A DNA stretch of 64,000 nt, from NCBI RefSeq assembly GCF_015482765.1, contig NZ_JADMLB010000043.1, positions 1 to 64,000 of the forward strand, given 5' to 3'. Shown here piece by piece: positions 15,019 through 23,881 of the stretch. The notes below the pieces were generated by a model. The model was not told the DNA's origin and ran no database searches. It was given only the letters and a program-made list of their open reading frames with translations. The DNA is from Halodesulfovibrio sp. (GTDB lineage: Bacteria; Desulfobacterota; Desulfovibrionia; Desulfovibrionales; Desulfovibrionaceae). The position numbers and the translations under genes were made by a program. Every line of letters starts with the position of its first letter. Within the stretch, counting starts at the first letter, position 1.

Positions 15019-17424
15019 ATGGTTATGAAAGCGCAAATAGATATTCTGAATTCAGAGCGGACACAGTTAAGCAGATATGACCTCATAACCTATGAGCATC
15101 TGCTCGCAGAATCGATTAAATCTATTATCAATTATTCATCATACAGTCTGTACTTTCCACGTAAAATACAAAGCTTGGAAGCTGTATGGGATGCAAAAGA
15201 AAAAAAACTTTTGCTTCCTCTTGTAATGAACAACAAATTCTACGGGCAATTTGTTGCCAGAGGTGTCACCATTCGTGCGCCTAAGACTCTTGTTGCCATA
15301 CTTCCTGCTGTTGCAACGTTAGCTCTTGAAAAAATACAGGGGATTAAATCCAGCATAACAAATGCACAGAACGGGTTATTCTCACGTGATTACTTGCATC
15401 ATGCTGCGAACCGTGAATTATGCATGATTCGTGAAGGGTTTCATCTCTCCGGTGAGCGACGTACAGCGGGGAGTGAAGAATATCGCGCTTCAGTGGGTGT
15501 CGTTTTATTAGATCTTTCTGGCTTACGATCTGTTGAAACAGAATTTGGACATCTTTTTGCGGAAGATCTTTCAGTTCAGTTTGCAGATGCACTGGCATCC
15601 GTAGCTCCGGAACAGGCGCTTGTGTGTAACAGCGCCGTCTATGAATACGCTATCCTTGTTCCTGCCGGAACATCAAGTGCCTGTCGCAAAATTGCCGCTG
15701 AAGCTGTCCGCACTCTGCGCTCAATCCAGAAGGTACATGACATTACAGAACACCGCGTCGGTGTCGACATTGCCGCAGGCTATGCTGCTTTTCCTCAAGA
15801 TTTTGAAGGTGCTCAGTTTGAGCTGAACAGCAAGGAGCAAAGCCGTTTGCTTCTCCGAAAGGCACGTATCGGTGCCGGAGTTGCAAAACGTCTTGGGGAG
15901 ACGTTAACGATTCCTCATGTGCTTGGCTTCAATCGCCTTCTGCATGAAGGAGGGACTGTCCGTGAGGTATTGCCGGTAAGCCGTGTTGTTGTAGATGTAG
16001 GGATGGCGATGGGCGCACGCGAAGGACAGCGCTTCTCAGTGTGGTCATGTCATTATGACTCGACATATGCGAGCGGTGTGCCGGCTGACTCTTTAATTAA
16101 CAGACACCCATTGTATAAAGGTGAGCTCGTGCTGATGGAAGTTCGCGAAACGAGTTCCATAGCAGAAATTATGCATATGGGTGACCCTACATGGGCGGTT
16201 GAGCCGACGGATGCGATTAAGTTGCTTCCTGAAGAAAAGGGTGTTGGGGTAACGGTTGAAAAAGATGGCGAGGCAGAACAGCTTGATCCGTTAACAGGAC
16301 TATATAAGCACAGAGATTTTATTGCCAGATTTACGAAAGAGCGTGAAGAAACTGATTCCTTCGCCCTTGCGTTGATTAGACTCTCCCGTATGCCGCATGT
16401 GGATGGTGGAGCAGGAGAGCAGATTCTTGCCGAAGCAACTCAGCAATGCCGTGACATTTTAGGAACCGATATGATCGGCGGCAGATATGGACTTAATTCG
16501 CTGATTTGTTTTTCTCCAGAAGGAAAGCCGGAGTTTGTTCAGATTCTATTCAACGAGCTCTGCGAGCGGTTGTTGACGAATTTAGGGATTGAAGCAGCGG
16601 TGGGAGTTTTTTGTTATCCGTACTTGGATTATCGCAAAGGAGATGCTTTGGAGTGCTGTTTGAAAGCACTTGAATATGCAATGCTCCTTCCTGCTCCTCG
16701 TGTAGGTATTTTGGATTCTCTTGCGTTAAATATCAGTGCGGATAAGTTGTACTCCAAAAATGATTCCTTTGGAGCTATCGAAGAGTATAAGCGAGCCTTG
16801 CTGGCAGATGAAGACAACACCATGGCGTGGAATTCTCTTGGTGTGTGTTATGCTGGACTGGGACGTTCTGAAGAAGCCCGAAAGCATTTTGAAGGAGCAC
16901 TGGCAAGAGATGAAGACGATGTAATGGCACTATACAATCTAGGCCACATCTCACAGACTCTTGGTAATTTTTCCGCTGCACGTACCTATTACGACACATG
17001 TCTTCATCAGGATGAGAAACACTTTTTCTCCCTTATTCGCCTCGGGCAGGTGAATGAAATGGAGAACGACTTTAAAACAGCTCGTACTTTCTTTGAGCGG
17101 GCGCGTGAATTGGAAGAAAACAAGCCGCTTGTGGAGCGTAACTTTGCAAGGCTGTGCATGAAAGAGGGTGATCCGGATAAAGCCCGTGAACATCTGCATC
17201 AGGCATTGCTGTATAATCCACAGGACGCAGTAGCGTTGGAACTTATGGCGCGGCTTTATTTGGATGGGGGTGAAGATCCGGAAATTGCGGAAGTGCTTGC
17301 TCGACAAGCCGCTGCGTTGCGACCGGACTTTAAAGGAGCATGGCTCCAGCTTGCCCGTGCGCTAGAAGCGTGCGGCAAGAAACAGGATGCGCATCAGGCG
17401 CTTGTGAAGGCAGGGGAGTTGTAG
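15019..17424 (+). CDS. Double degenerate-GGDEF protein with C-terminal TPR repeats
   Basis: An 801-residue cytoplasmic protein. Residues about 120-290 look like a first diguanylate cyclase-type domain whose active loop has decayed (AVYEYAIL in place of GGEEF). A linker with a possible ligand-binding domain follows (290-425). A second GGDEF-like domain starts at DPLTGLYKHRDFI (about 434), with GGRYGLNSLI at the signature position. Residues about 580-800 are at least six tetratricopeptide repeats (for example NSLGVCYAGLGRSEEARKHF). Loss of both catalytic signatures argues for a scaffold or effector rather than a cyclase. The stop codon overlaps the GTG of the next gene, so the two are translationally coupled. 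Confidence 0.82.
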   Translation: MVMKAQIDILNSERTQLSRYDLITYEHLLAESIKSIINYSSYSLYFPRKIQSLEAVWDAKEKKLLLPLVMNNKFYGQFVARGVTIRAPKTLVAILPAVATLALEKIQGIKSSITNAQNGLFSRDYLHHAANRELCMIREGFHLSGERRTAGSEEYRASVGVVLLDLSGLRSVETEFGHLFAEDLSVQFADALASVAPEQALVCNSAVYEYAILVPAGTSSACRKIAAEAVRTLRSIQKVHDITEHRVGVDIAAGYAAFPQDFEGAQFELNSKEQSRLLLRKARIGAGVAKRLGETLTIPHVLGFNRLLHEGGTVREVLPVSRVVVDVGMAMGAREGQRFSVWSCHYDSTYASGVPADSLINRHPLYKGELVLMEVRETSSIAEIMHMGDPTWAVEPTDAIKLLPEEKGVGVTVEKDGEAEQLDPLTGLYKHRDFIARFTKEREETDSFALALIRLSRMPHVDGGAGEQILAEATQQCRDILGTDMIGGRYGLNSLICFSPEGKPEFVQILFNELCERLLTNLGIEAAVGVFCYPYLDYRKGDALECCLKALEYAMLLPAPRVGILDSLALNISADKLYSKNDSFGAIEEYKRALLADEDNTMAWNSLGVCYAGLGRSEEARKHFEGALARDEDDVMALYNLGHISQTLGNFSAARTYYDTCLHQDEKHFFSLIRLGQVNEMENDFKTARTFFERARELEENKPLVERNFARLCMKEGDPDKAREHLHQALLYNPQDAVALELMARLYLDGGEDPEIAEVLARQAAALRPDFKGAWLQLARALEACGKKQDAHQALVKAGEL

Positions 17425-18332
17425 TGCTTCAACAGTTGAAGGCGTTTTTTTCTTCGCCGTATATCGCGGTACCATTCGGTGCCTTGATAATTAGTTTTTC
17501 TCCGGTGCTGGTGCGGCTTTCCAGTGTTTCACCGGACAGTTCAGCGTTTTATCGCGTTCTTTTCGGCGGGATTACGCTGATGATCTTTTCGTTTATGAGG
17601 CGCGAGAGTTATTCAATCCCCCTTAAAATTTGGGGTCTTGTTATATTGACGGCACTTTTTTTCGCTATTGATCTTCAGTGCTGGCATAGAGCCATCGGAT
17701 ATGTCGGCCCGGGGTTGGCAACGATTCTTGGTAACTTGCAGGTCTTTGCAACAGCGGCTTTTGGTGCAATTCTTTTTAAGGAAATTATCTCAAAACGATT
17801 GATTGTCGCATTACCTCTTGCCGTTGTTGGACTGTTTTTGCTTATCGGACTGGATATTAATGAAATATCCTCTGACATTTTGTGGGGATTGTTTTTCGGT
17901 ATTCTGACGGCGATATCTTATTCCTGCTACATCATCTGTCTGCGTCAATCTCAATCTACCGAAAAAAAGCTTCCTCTTTTTGCTAACATGGGAATCATAT
18001 CGTTGCTTACAGCGGTAAGTGTGGGCATATCCATGGAAGTAACAGGGGACTCCTTTGTTATTCCAACCGTGAGTGACTGGTTCTATCTCGTTATCTACGG
18101 TGTGTTTTGCCAAGGTATCGGGTGGGCATTTATTTCTAAAGGCTTGCCTAACCTGCCGGCTGCCATTGCGGGCTTGTTAATGTTACTGCAACCGGCATTG
18201 GCTTTTGTATGGGATGTTGTTTTGTTCAACCGACCTACAGGAGCTTACGGATTATTCGGAGTAGCGCTTGTTCTTTTTGCCATTGGAATGGGCATTTATG
18301 GACAACAGGCTGTGGCAAAGAAAGATACATAA
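17424..18332 (+). CDS. EamA/DMT family transporter
   Basis: A 302-residue membrane protein with about ten hydrophobic segments, arranged as two EamA repeats. FSPVLVRLSSVSPDSSAFYR and the repeat-ending ATILGNLQVFATAAFGAILF segment are typical of drug/metabolite transporters. The frame is open from 17340, but the N-terminus there lies inside the preceding gene. GTG at 17424, sharing one base with the upstream stop and preceded by AGGGGAG, is the likely start. The substrate is unknown. The coupling to a TPR regulator gene is unusual but may only reflect compact packing. Confidence 0.88.
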   Translation: MLQQLKAFFSSPYIAVPFGALIISFSPVLVRLSSVSPDSSAFYRVLFGGITLMIFSFMRRESYSIPLKIWGLVILTALFFAIDLQCWHRAIGYVGPGLATILGNLQVFATAAFGAILFKEIISKRLIVALPLAVVGLFLLIGLDINEISSDILWGLFFGILTAISYSCYIICLRQSQSTEKKLPLFANMGIISLLTAVSVGISMEVTGDSFVIPTVSDWFYLVIYGVFCQGIGWAFISKGLPNLPAAIAGLLMLLQPALAFVWDVVLFNRPTGAYGLFGVALVLFAIGMGIYGQQAVAKKDT

Positions 18333-18430
18333 TACGTTTTTGATTATGAACGAACCCCCTTTGACTGTACGTTGTTGCGGCGCATATTACTGAGCTGTTT
18401 GATTGTAACGGTTGTTAAGTGAATACCAAA

Positions 18431-18464
18431 AAAGGCTGTCCTAAGTGAGGGACAGCCTTTTTTT
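18431..18464. terminator. Bidirectional terminator between the EamA and mqnD genes
   Basis: AAAGGCTGTCC pairs with GGACAGCCTTT around a seven-base loop. It has seven T on the plus strand and six T on the minus strand. It serves the convergent EamA and mqnD genes. Confidence 0.93.
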
Positions 18465-18507
18465 GTAACAAGTTTTTTATAACTGCATCGTTACATGTAC
18501 CATGTGG

Positions 18508-19344
18508 TTAGTCTGTTACGAATATTGGAAGGTCAGGCATTGATTTGCCGGCAATGTCGAACGCTTTTTCGAGCATCAGTTGGATAGCGTATTCTCCATC
18601 AGCTCCGAGTTCCATGGAAAATTCATTCACGAATGTTGCGATATGTTCTTTTATAACAGCATCATCCATTTCCTGAGCATGCTCTTTAATGTATGCCGTG
18701 GCTTCATCCGGATGTTGTTGAACGTAGGAAAGGCTTGCGCGGATAGCTTTTTCAAGATCTCGTGCTACATCCATTCCCAAATCACGGCGGATTGCGATTG
18801 CTCCTAAAGGTAGCGGCAGACTTGTGGTGTTTTCCCACCATTGACCAAGGTCGAGCACTTTTTTGAGACCGAAGTTTTCGTAGGTGAAACGTCCTTCGTG
18901 AATAACAACACCTGCGTCTACTGCTCCGCTCTGTACAGCCGGCATAACTTCATCAAACAGCATTTCCACGCGTTCACCCTTTAACGAGTTGTTAAGGGAA
19001 AGCAGCATATTGGCAGTTGTCATTTTGCCCGGTATGGCAACTTTTTTATCAGCTTCACGTGCTGATTGGAAGCACGTGTCCTGCTTGGTGACAATAACAG
19101 GGCCGCAGCCTCTGCCAAGTGCTCCGCCGGTACGAAGCAGGATGTAGTCATCCAGACTGTCTACCATTGCTGCAACTGAAAGTTTTGTTGCACTGATGTC
19201 GCCCTTGCGTGCACGGATATTCAAATCTTCTACGTCTGCCATGTACATGGAAATGTCGAAAGGATGTTGAATTTTGTTGTTTGCTAATGCGTAAAAAATC
19301 CATGTATCATTGGGACACGGGGAAATACCAAGCTCTAACTGCAT
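18508..19344 (-). CDS. mqnD: 1,4-dihydroxy-6-naphthoate synthase
   Basis: A 278-residue enzyme of the futalosine pathway for menaquinone. It converts cyclic de-hypoxanthine futalosine to 1,4-dihydroxy-6-naphthoate. GISPCPNDTWIFYALAN at the N-terminus and the periplasmic-binding-protein-like fold (VVIHEGRFTYENFGLKKVLD, then WWENTTSLPLPLGAI) are characteristic. GGAGG precedes the ATG. It is divergent from mqnE-mqnC-mqnA across about 290 bases, so four steps of one pathway are clustered. Confidence 0.95.
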   Translation of the reverse strand: MQLELGISPCPNDTWIFYALANNKIQHPFDISMYMADVEDLNIRARKGDISATKLSVAAMVDSLDDYILLRTGGALGRGCGPVIVTKQDTCFQSAREADKKVAIPGKMTTANMLLSLNNSLKGERVEMLFDEVMPAVQSGAVDAGVVIHEGRFTYENFGLKKVLDLGQWWENTTSLPLPLGAIAIRRDLGMDVARDLEKAIRASLSYVQQHPDEATAYIKEHAQEMDDAVIKEHIATFVNEFSMELGADGEYAIQLMLEKAFDIAGKSMPDLPIFVTD

Positions 19345-19424
19345 AAAAAACCTCCATTGTACAGGAGTTTGTTGTTATAAAAGGTAACGCACTTAGTGCG
19401 GTTTATTTGTAGTTATTCTTACGG

Positions 19425-19453
19425 TTGACATAGCGCGCATGCAAGCAGATACT
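19425..19453 (+). promoter_or_regulatory. Candidate promoter for mqnE-mqnC-mqnA
   Basis: TTGACA (19425-19430) and GATACT (19448-19453) are spaced by 17 bases, upstream of mqnE on its strand. The -35 is perfect and the -10 matches four of six positions. It implies a leader of about 175 bases before the ATG at 19635. I see no recognisable riboswitch in that leader. Confidence 0.5.
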
Positions 19454-19634
19454 CAGCCCGCCGAAGACCACACACAAAATGTTACCGCATGCTTTTTATA
19501 CTGTGCATTCATTGTTAGGTAAATTGAAACGTTTTAGTTTGCCTGTTCATGTTGCGGTAACAACAGTATTACGTACTGTTTTTCAATAGCGCATGGTGCG
19601 TGGTTGTTTTAGTAGACATCTGGAGACCGTGATT

Positions 19635-20759
19635 ATGTTAGATGCTGATTACTATGCTCATCTTGGACTGGGCAGCGTATTTGAAAAGGTTATGAACGGT
19701 GAACGCCTGTCCATTGAGGACGGTAGAAAACTGTTTGCCTGTGAAGACATAAACGCCCTTGGCGCTTTGGCGCATCATGCCCGTACACGCATGCATGGGG
19801 ATTCCACGTATTATGTCCTTAACCGTCACGTCAATTACACAAATGTGTGTGTAAATGCCTGCCTTTTCTGTGCCTACCAGAAAGAAGAAGATGAGCAGGA
19901 AGGCGCATTTCGTCTAAGCGTAGATGAAATTGTTGCTAAGCTCGATCCCAAAGATGGTCTTCCCTACGATGAAGTGCACATCGTCGGCGGCTGTCACCCA
20001 AAGTTGCCGCTGAGCTTTTTTGAAGAAGCCATTGCACGCATTAAATCTACATATCCTGGCATTGTTGTAAAAGCGTTTACCGCTGTTGAAATTGCACATT
20101 TTGCCGAATTGGAAAAAATTTCTACTCAGGAAGTTCTGGAGCGTTTGAAAGCTGCCGGTCTGGAAGCAATGCCTGGCGGCGGAGCTGAAATTTTTGCTCC
20201 TGAAGTTCGTGAAAAAATCTGTCCGCGTAAAGCAACCGGTGAAGAATGGCTCACAGTTGCACGCGAAGCACATAATCTCGGTATTACATCAAACTGTACC
20301 ATGTTATTCGGTCATCTTGAGTCCATTGATGACCGTCTTGATCATCTTGATAAGCTACGCAGGCTTCAAGATGAAACCAACGGCTTCTCCTGTTTTATCC
20401 CGCTTCCTTTCCTTACTGAAAACAGCATGCTTGAACTGCCGGAAGAGCGAAAAGGCAAGCATACCGGTCTGGATAAATTACGTACCATCGCAATTTGCCG
20501 TCTCATGCTGGATAACATTCCTCATATTAAAGCCTACTGGGTCATGCTTGGCGTAAAGCTTGCGCAGGCAGCATTGCACTTTGGTGCTGATGATCTTGAT
20601 GGAACCATTGTTGAGGAAAAAATCGGTCATGATGCAGGAGCACAGTCAGATCAGGCTATGACGATCCCGCAGCTTGAGGAAATGATTGTCCGTTCCGGCT
20701 TTAATCCGGTACGTCGTAATAGTTTCTTTAAGCCCGTTAACAAAGAGCAGGAGGCATAG
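19635..20759 (+). CDS. mqnE: Aminofutalosine synthase (radical SAM)
   Basis: A 374-residue radical SAM enzyme that joins 3-[(1-carboxyvinyl)oxy]benzoate and SAM to give aminodeoxyfutalosine. The [4Fe-4S] cysteines are Cys72, Cys76 and Cys79 in VCVNACLFCAY. EVHIVGGCHP and AAGLEAMPGGGAEIFAPEVR are signatures shared with MqnC. The frame is open from 19593, but ATG at 19635 with GGAGA upstream gives the family N-terminus. MqnE and MqnC are paralogous; this copy is called MqnE by its position before MqnC and by its N-terminal half (about 85 percent sure of the split). Confidence 0.9.
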   Translation: MLDADYYAHLGLGSVFEKVMNGERLSIEDGRKLFACEDINALGALAHHARTRMHGDSTYYVLNRHVNYTNVCVNACLFCAYQKEEDEQEGAFRLSVDEIVAKLDPKDGLPYDEVHIVGGCHPKLPLSFFEEAIARIKSTYPGIVVKAFTAVEIAHFAELEKISTQEVLERLKAAGLEAMPGGGAEIFAPEVREKICPRKATGEEWLTVAREAHNLGITSNCTMLFGHLESIDDRLDHLDKLRRLQDETNGFSCFIPLPFLTENSMLELPEERKGKHTGLDKLRTIAICRLMLDNIPHIKAYWVMLGVKLAQAALHFGADDLDGTIVEEKIGHDAGAQSDQAMTIPQLEEMIVRSGFNPVRRNSFFKPVNKEQEA

Positions 20760-20760
20760 C

Positions 20761-21873
20761 ATGTTTGTTCATAGTCCATTTCATGAAAACGATGCTGTAA
20801 TTGAAGTTTCCAAAAAAGTTCTTCGTGGTGAGCGAATTGATCAGGGTGAAGCTAATGTTTTGTACAGTGAAGCCAGCCTGCACACGCTTGCGTACCTTGC
20901 CAACAATGTTCGTTTTGCAAAACATCCGGAACGGGTTGTAACATATGTTGCAGACCGTAATATCAACTACTCCAACATTTGTAGCTGCGCTTGTCGCTTC
21001 TGCGCTTTTTATGTTGCACCGGAAAAAGCAGACACTGATGGCGGCTATGTAATCAGCCGTGAAGAGCTTGCTCAGAAAATTGAAGAAACCATTGCACTTG
21101 GCGGTACACAAATTCTTATGCAGGGCGGTCATAACCCGAACCTGACAATGGAATTTTATGAAGATATGATCCGCTGGATCAAGCAGACATATCCGTCAAT
21201 TCATGTGCATGCGTTTTCTCCGCCTGAAATCGTATTTTTTGCAGAAAATGAAAAGCTGTTGGTGAAGGACGTTATTGCACGTCTTCGTGCAGCAGGACTT
21301 GATTCTATTCCGGGTGGCGGCGCAGAAATTTTGGTGGATGAAGTACGTAAGCGTGTTTCTCCAAACAAATGCAGTGCAACTCGTTGGCTGGCAGTTATGG
21401 AAGAAGCTCACTATCAGGGGCTTAATACTACTGCGACAATGATGTTCGGTCATGAAGAAAAGCCGGAAGATCGTATTGAGCATTTATTTGCAGTACGCGA
21501 AGTGCAAGATAGAACGAACGGTTTTACTGCATTTATCCCTTGGACATTCCAGCCGGGTAATACCAATATTACTTGCCGCCCTGAACCAAGTGCCGGATAC
21601 CTCCGCGTGCTTGCTATGTCCCGTATCGTTTTAGATAACATCGATAACATTCAGGCTTCATGGGTTACCATGGGACCTGAGATTGCACAGCTTTCTCTTT
21701 CCTACGGCGCGAACGATTTTGGCTCCTTAATGATTGAGGAAAATGTCGTTGCGGCGGCAGGTACGTCATTCCGTCTTTCCCGTGAAGAAATTCATTCTAT
21801 TGTTGAGGCTGCCGGATTTACTCCAAAGCAGCGCACAATGGATTATTCATTGGTAGAAGATAAGGAAGCGTAA
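20761..21873 (+). CDS. mqnC: Cyclic dehypoxanthinyl futalosine synthase (radical SAM)
   Basis: A 370-residue radical SAM enzyme that cyclises de-hypoxanthine futalosine. The cluster cysteines are Cys74, Cys78 and Cys81 in ICSCACRFCAF. ILMQGGHNPNL, IPGGGAEILVDEVRKRVSPN and FIPWTFQPGNTNI are MqnC hallmarks. The ATG at 20761 lies one base after the mqnE stop with AGGAGG just upstream; the longer open frame inside mqnE is not used. It is the middle gene of mqnE-mqnC-mqnA. Confidence 0.93.
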   Translation: MFVHSPFHENDAVIEVSKKVLRGERIDQGEANVLYSEASLHTLAYLANNVRFAKHPERVVTYVADRNINYSNICSCACRFCAFYVAPEKADTDGGYVISREELAQKIEETIALGGTQILMQGGHNPNLTMEFYEDMIRWIKQTYPSIHVHAFSPPEIVFFAENEKLLVKDVIARLRAAGLDSIPGGGAEILVDEVRKRVSPNKCSATRWLAVMEEAHYQGLNTTATMMFGHEEKPEDRIEHLFAVREVQDRTNGFTAFIPWTFQPGNTNITCRPEPSAGYLRVLAMSRIVLDNIDNIQASWVTMGPEIAQLSLSYGANDFGSLMIEENVVAAAGTSFRLSREEIHSIVEAAGFTPKQRTMDYSLVEDKEA

Positions 21874-21876
21874 CCC

Positions 21877-22722
21877 GTGCAGAAAGCTGCTAAGAAATTA
21901 CGTGTCGGTCGTATCCGATACCTGAACGTACTCCCGATCTACCATCCGTTAGAAACCGGATTGCTCGGTGAGAACTTTGATTTAGCTTACGGAACTCCCG
22001 CTGAGTTAAATGAGCAGATGGAAGCCGGAGAACTTGATGTGTCTTCGTGTTCATCATTTGAATATGCAAGACACCCTGAGAAGTACTTTTTATTGCCGGA
22101 TATCGCGATCGGCAGTGCTGGGCCCGTGATGAGCGTATTGCTTATCAGCAAAAAGCCAATATCAGAGCTTGCCGGTGAAGAAATTCTGACAACGGCACAG
22201 TCTCATACCTCTGCTGCATTGCTTCGGATGCTGTTCCGCGATTGCCTTAAAATGGATGTCTCATATAAGACAGGTTCTGTTTCCGATTATATAGATCGCG
22301 ATGAACTGCCGACGGCAGCGTTATGTATTGGTGATGAGGCACTTCGATTGAGAAGTGATGATCGTTATCCGTATCGCCTTGATCTTGGTGAAGCATGGCG
22401 GGAATGGACGGGCTTGCCGTTTATCTTCGGGGTCTGGATTGTTTCCCGCAAGTCTGTTGAAGCAGGATGTTTTACGCAAGATCCTGCAGAGCTTTTCCGC
22501 AATGCTAAGGATTGGGGATATGAGCATATTCAGGAAGTAATCGAGCTTGCTGAAAAGGCAGGCTATATGGATAATGAAGGATTGACACAATATTTCCAAA
22601 GCCTTGTGTACCATCTTGGTGACGAGGAACAGAAAGGATTGCGTTTGTTCTTTAAACGTCTCGCAGAAGCTGGTGAAATTCCACAAGCTCCTGAATTAGA
22701 GTTTTATACTCACGATTGTTAA
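21877..22722 (+). CDS. mqnA: Chorismate dehydratase
   Basis: A 281-residue protein starting with GTG three bases after mqnC, with GGAAG upstream. It would dehydrate chorismate to 3-[(1-carboxyvinyl)oxy]benzoate, the first committed step of the futalosine menaquinone route. KLRVGRIRYLNVLPIY, LDVSSCSSFEYARHPEKYF and GLPFIFGVWIVSRK are typical. mqnB (futalosine hydrolase) is not in the window; the nucleosidase step must be encoded elsewhere. Confidence 0.94.
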   Translation: MQKAAKKLRVGRIRYLNVLPIYHPLETGLLGENFDLAYGTPAELNEQMEAGELDVSSCSSFEYARHPEKYFLLPDIAIGSAGPVMSVLLISKKPISELAGEEILTTAQSHTSAALLRMLFRDCLKMDVSYKTGSVSDYIDRDELPTAALCIGDEALRLRSDDRYPYRLDLGEAWREWTGLPFIFGVWIVSRKSVEAGCFTQDPAELFRNAKDWGYEHIQEVIELAEKAGYMDNEGLTQYFQSLVYHLGDEEQKGLRLFFKRLAEAGEIPQAPELEFYTHDC

Positions 22723-22756
22723 GCTCGCTCTTTCCTAATGTAAGTAAATAAAAAAA

Positions 22757-22786
22757 GCTGCCTTACTCAGTAAGGCAGCTTTTTTT
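22757..22786 (+). terminator. Terminator of the mqnE-mqnC-mqnA operon
   Basis: AGCTGCCTTACT and GTAAGGCAGCT form a long stem with a two- to three-base loop, followed by six T on the plus strand, about 35 bases after the mqnA stop. Confidence 0.93.
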
Positions 22787-22859
22787 CTATTGAAGGAATC
22801 GGGGCGCTGTCGCAGTTGTTACATGTTGAACCGATTCTGAATAAAAGTTTTAGGAGATT

Positions 22860-22892
22860 CTTAAGAAGCCCTTTTTTAAAAGGGTTCTTAAG
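22860..22892 (-). terminator. Hairpin at the end of the AraC-type gene
   Basis: CTTAAGAA-g-CCCTTTT and AAAAGGG-TTCTTAAG pair over 15 base pairs with one bulged G and a two-base loop. It lies about 35 bases past the stop codon at 22926. The following minus-strand bases are not a clean T-run, so it may terminate weakly or protect the 3' end. Confidence 0.5.
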
Positions 22893-22925
22893 CCTCCGGA
22901 GGCAATCGCGCTTAACAGTCAGCGG

Positions 22926-23783
22926 TTACTTTAGCGGAATCCGTAACTCTGTAAGCAGATCGTGCTCAGGGGTAACAGAAGGGCAGTTCAAATATACCTC
23001 AAGGGGCGGTGTGTTTGTCAGCTCCTCTCCAGATTCAGGAAACCAGCTGCCAAGCATTGCCACAAACGTTTGCGGAATATTCCGGTATGAGCCTTTGTGA
23101 ATACAGCATGCGTATCGGCCGCCTTGAATTGTGTATTTTTTGGCAGCGCCCGTTACATCAAAGTCGTTTGGAATTTCCATACAGGCATCATAACGGAGAG
23201 TTTCTGCAGGTGCTGTTCTTGGGTCATCATGTGAGACACCAATAACTTGTCTGTATGTTCCGTAGAGTCCATTTTCTCGCGCCCAGGCACAAAGTGTTTT
23301 GAATGCAGCTTCACATTCTGCGTATGGCCCTGTGTGACGGACTGTTGCAACCGTAATGGCATCGCAGTCTTTTATTGTCACTTCAGGCTGGATTATATCT
23401 ATGGAAGACTCCATGAGATTCCCTCCTGACAGAAAGTTATAATCAGACTGTAACTTTCTGAATTTGAGTGGTGAAAAGGAAAACCGCTTTTTAAATGCGC
23501 GGGAAAAGCCTTCCTGCGATTCGTACCCTGCATCCAGAGCAATATCGATGAGCGGTGTTTCAGAAAAAAGCAGTTGCGTCGCGGCACGCTGCAATCGTAA
23601 ACGGCGCTGGTATTCCTTCACTCCTTCACCAACTATTCCCGTAAATATAGAGTGAAAGTACAAAGGTGAATACCCGCATGCTTTTGCCAGAGCATTGAGG
23701 GGGATTGTTGCATCGAGGTGTTCCTCAATATACCGTTTCGATTGTGCTATTTGCTCGCGAATGAGTGCTTTCTTCGTGTTCAT
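22926..23783 (-). CDS. AraC family regulator with GyrI-like effector domain
   Basis: A 285-residue transcription regulator. Residues about 10-112 hold two AraC-type helix-turn-helix motifs (LNALAKACGYSPLYFHSIF, then DIALDAGYESQEGFSRAFKK). Residues about 125-285 form a GyrI-like small-molecule-binding domain (VTIKDCDAITVATVRHTGPY and RYACCIHKGSYRNIPQTF). This architecture is that of Rob/SoxS-like multidrug-sensing regulators. AGGAG precedes the ATG. No obvious target gene is adjacent. Confidence 0.92.
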   Translation of the reverse strand: MNTKKALIREQIAQSKRYIEEHLDATIPLNALAKACGYSPLYFHSIFTGIVGEGVKEYQRRLRLQRAATQLLFSETPLIDIALDAGYESQEGFSRAFKKRFSFSPLKFRKLQSDYNFLSGGNLMESSIDIIQPEVTIKDCDAITVATVRHTGPYAECEAAFKTLCAWARENGLYGTYRQVIGVSHDDPRTAPAETLRYDACMEIPNDFDVTGAAKKYTIQGGRYACCIHKGSYRNIPQTFVAMLGSWFPESGEELTNTPPLEVYLNCPSVTPEHDLLTELRIPLK

Positions 23784-23845
23784 AGAGCTCCTTTACCACG
23801 AAGGGGATTGTGATTCTTGACCGTTTTTCCGAAAAAGGAATGGAA

Positions 23846-23875
23846 TAAAAAAACGGGCAGGAATTCCTGCCCGTT
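23846..23875 (-). terminator. Terminator of the cobalamin gene cluster
   Basis: A perfect palindrome AACGGGCAGG-AATT-CCTGCCCGTT is followed by a run of T on the minus strand, just past the cbiF stop codon at 23882. Confidence 0.9.
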
Positions 23876-23881
23876 GGTTTA

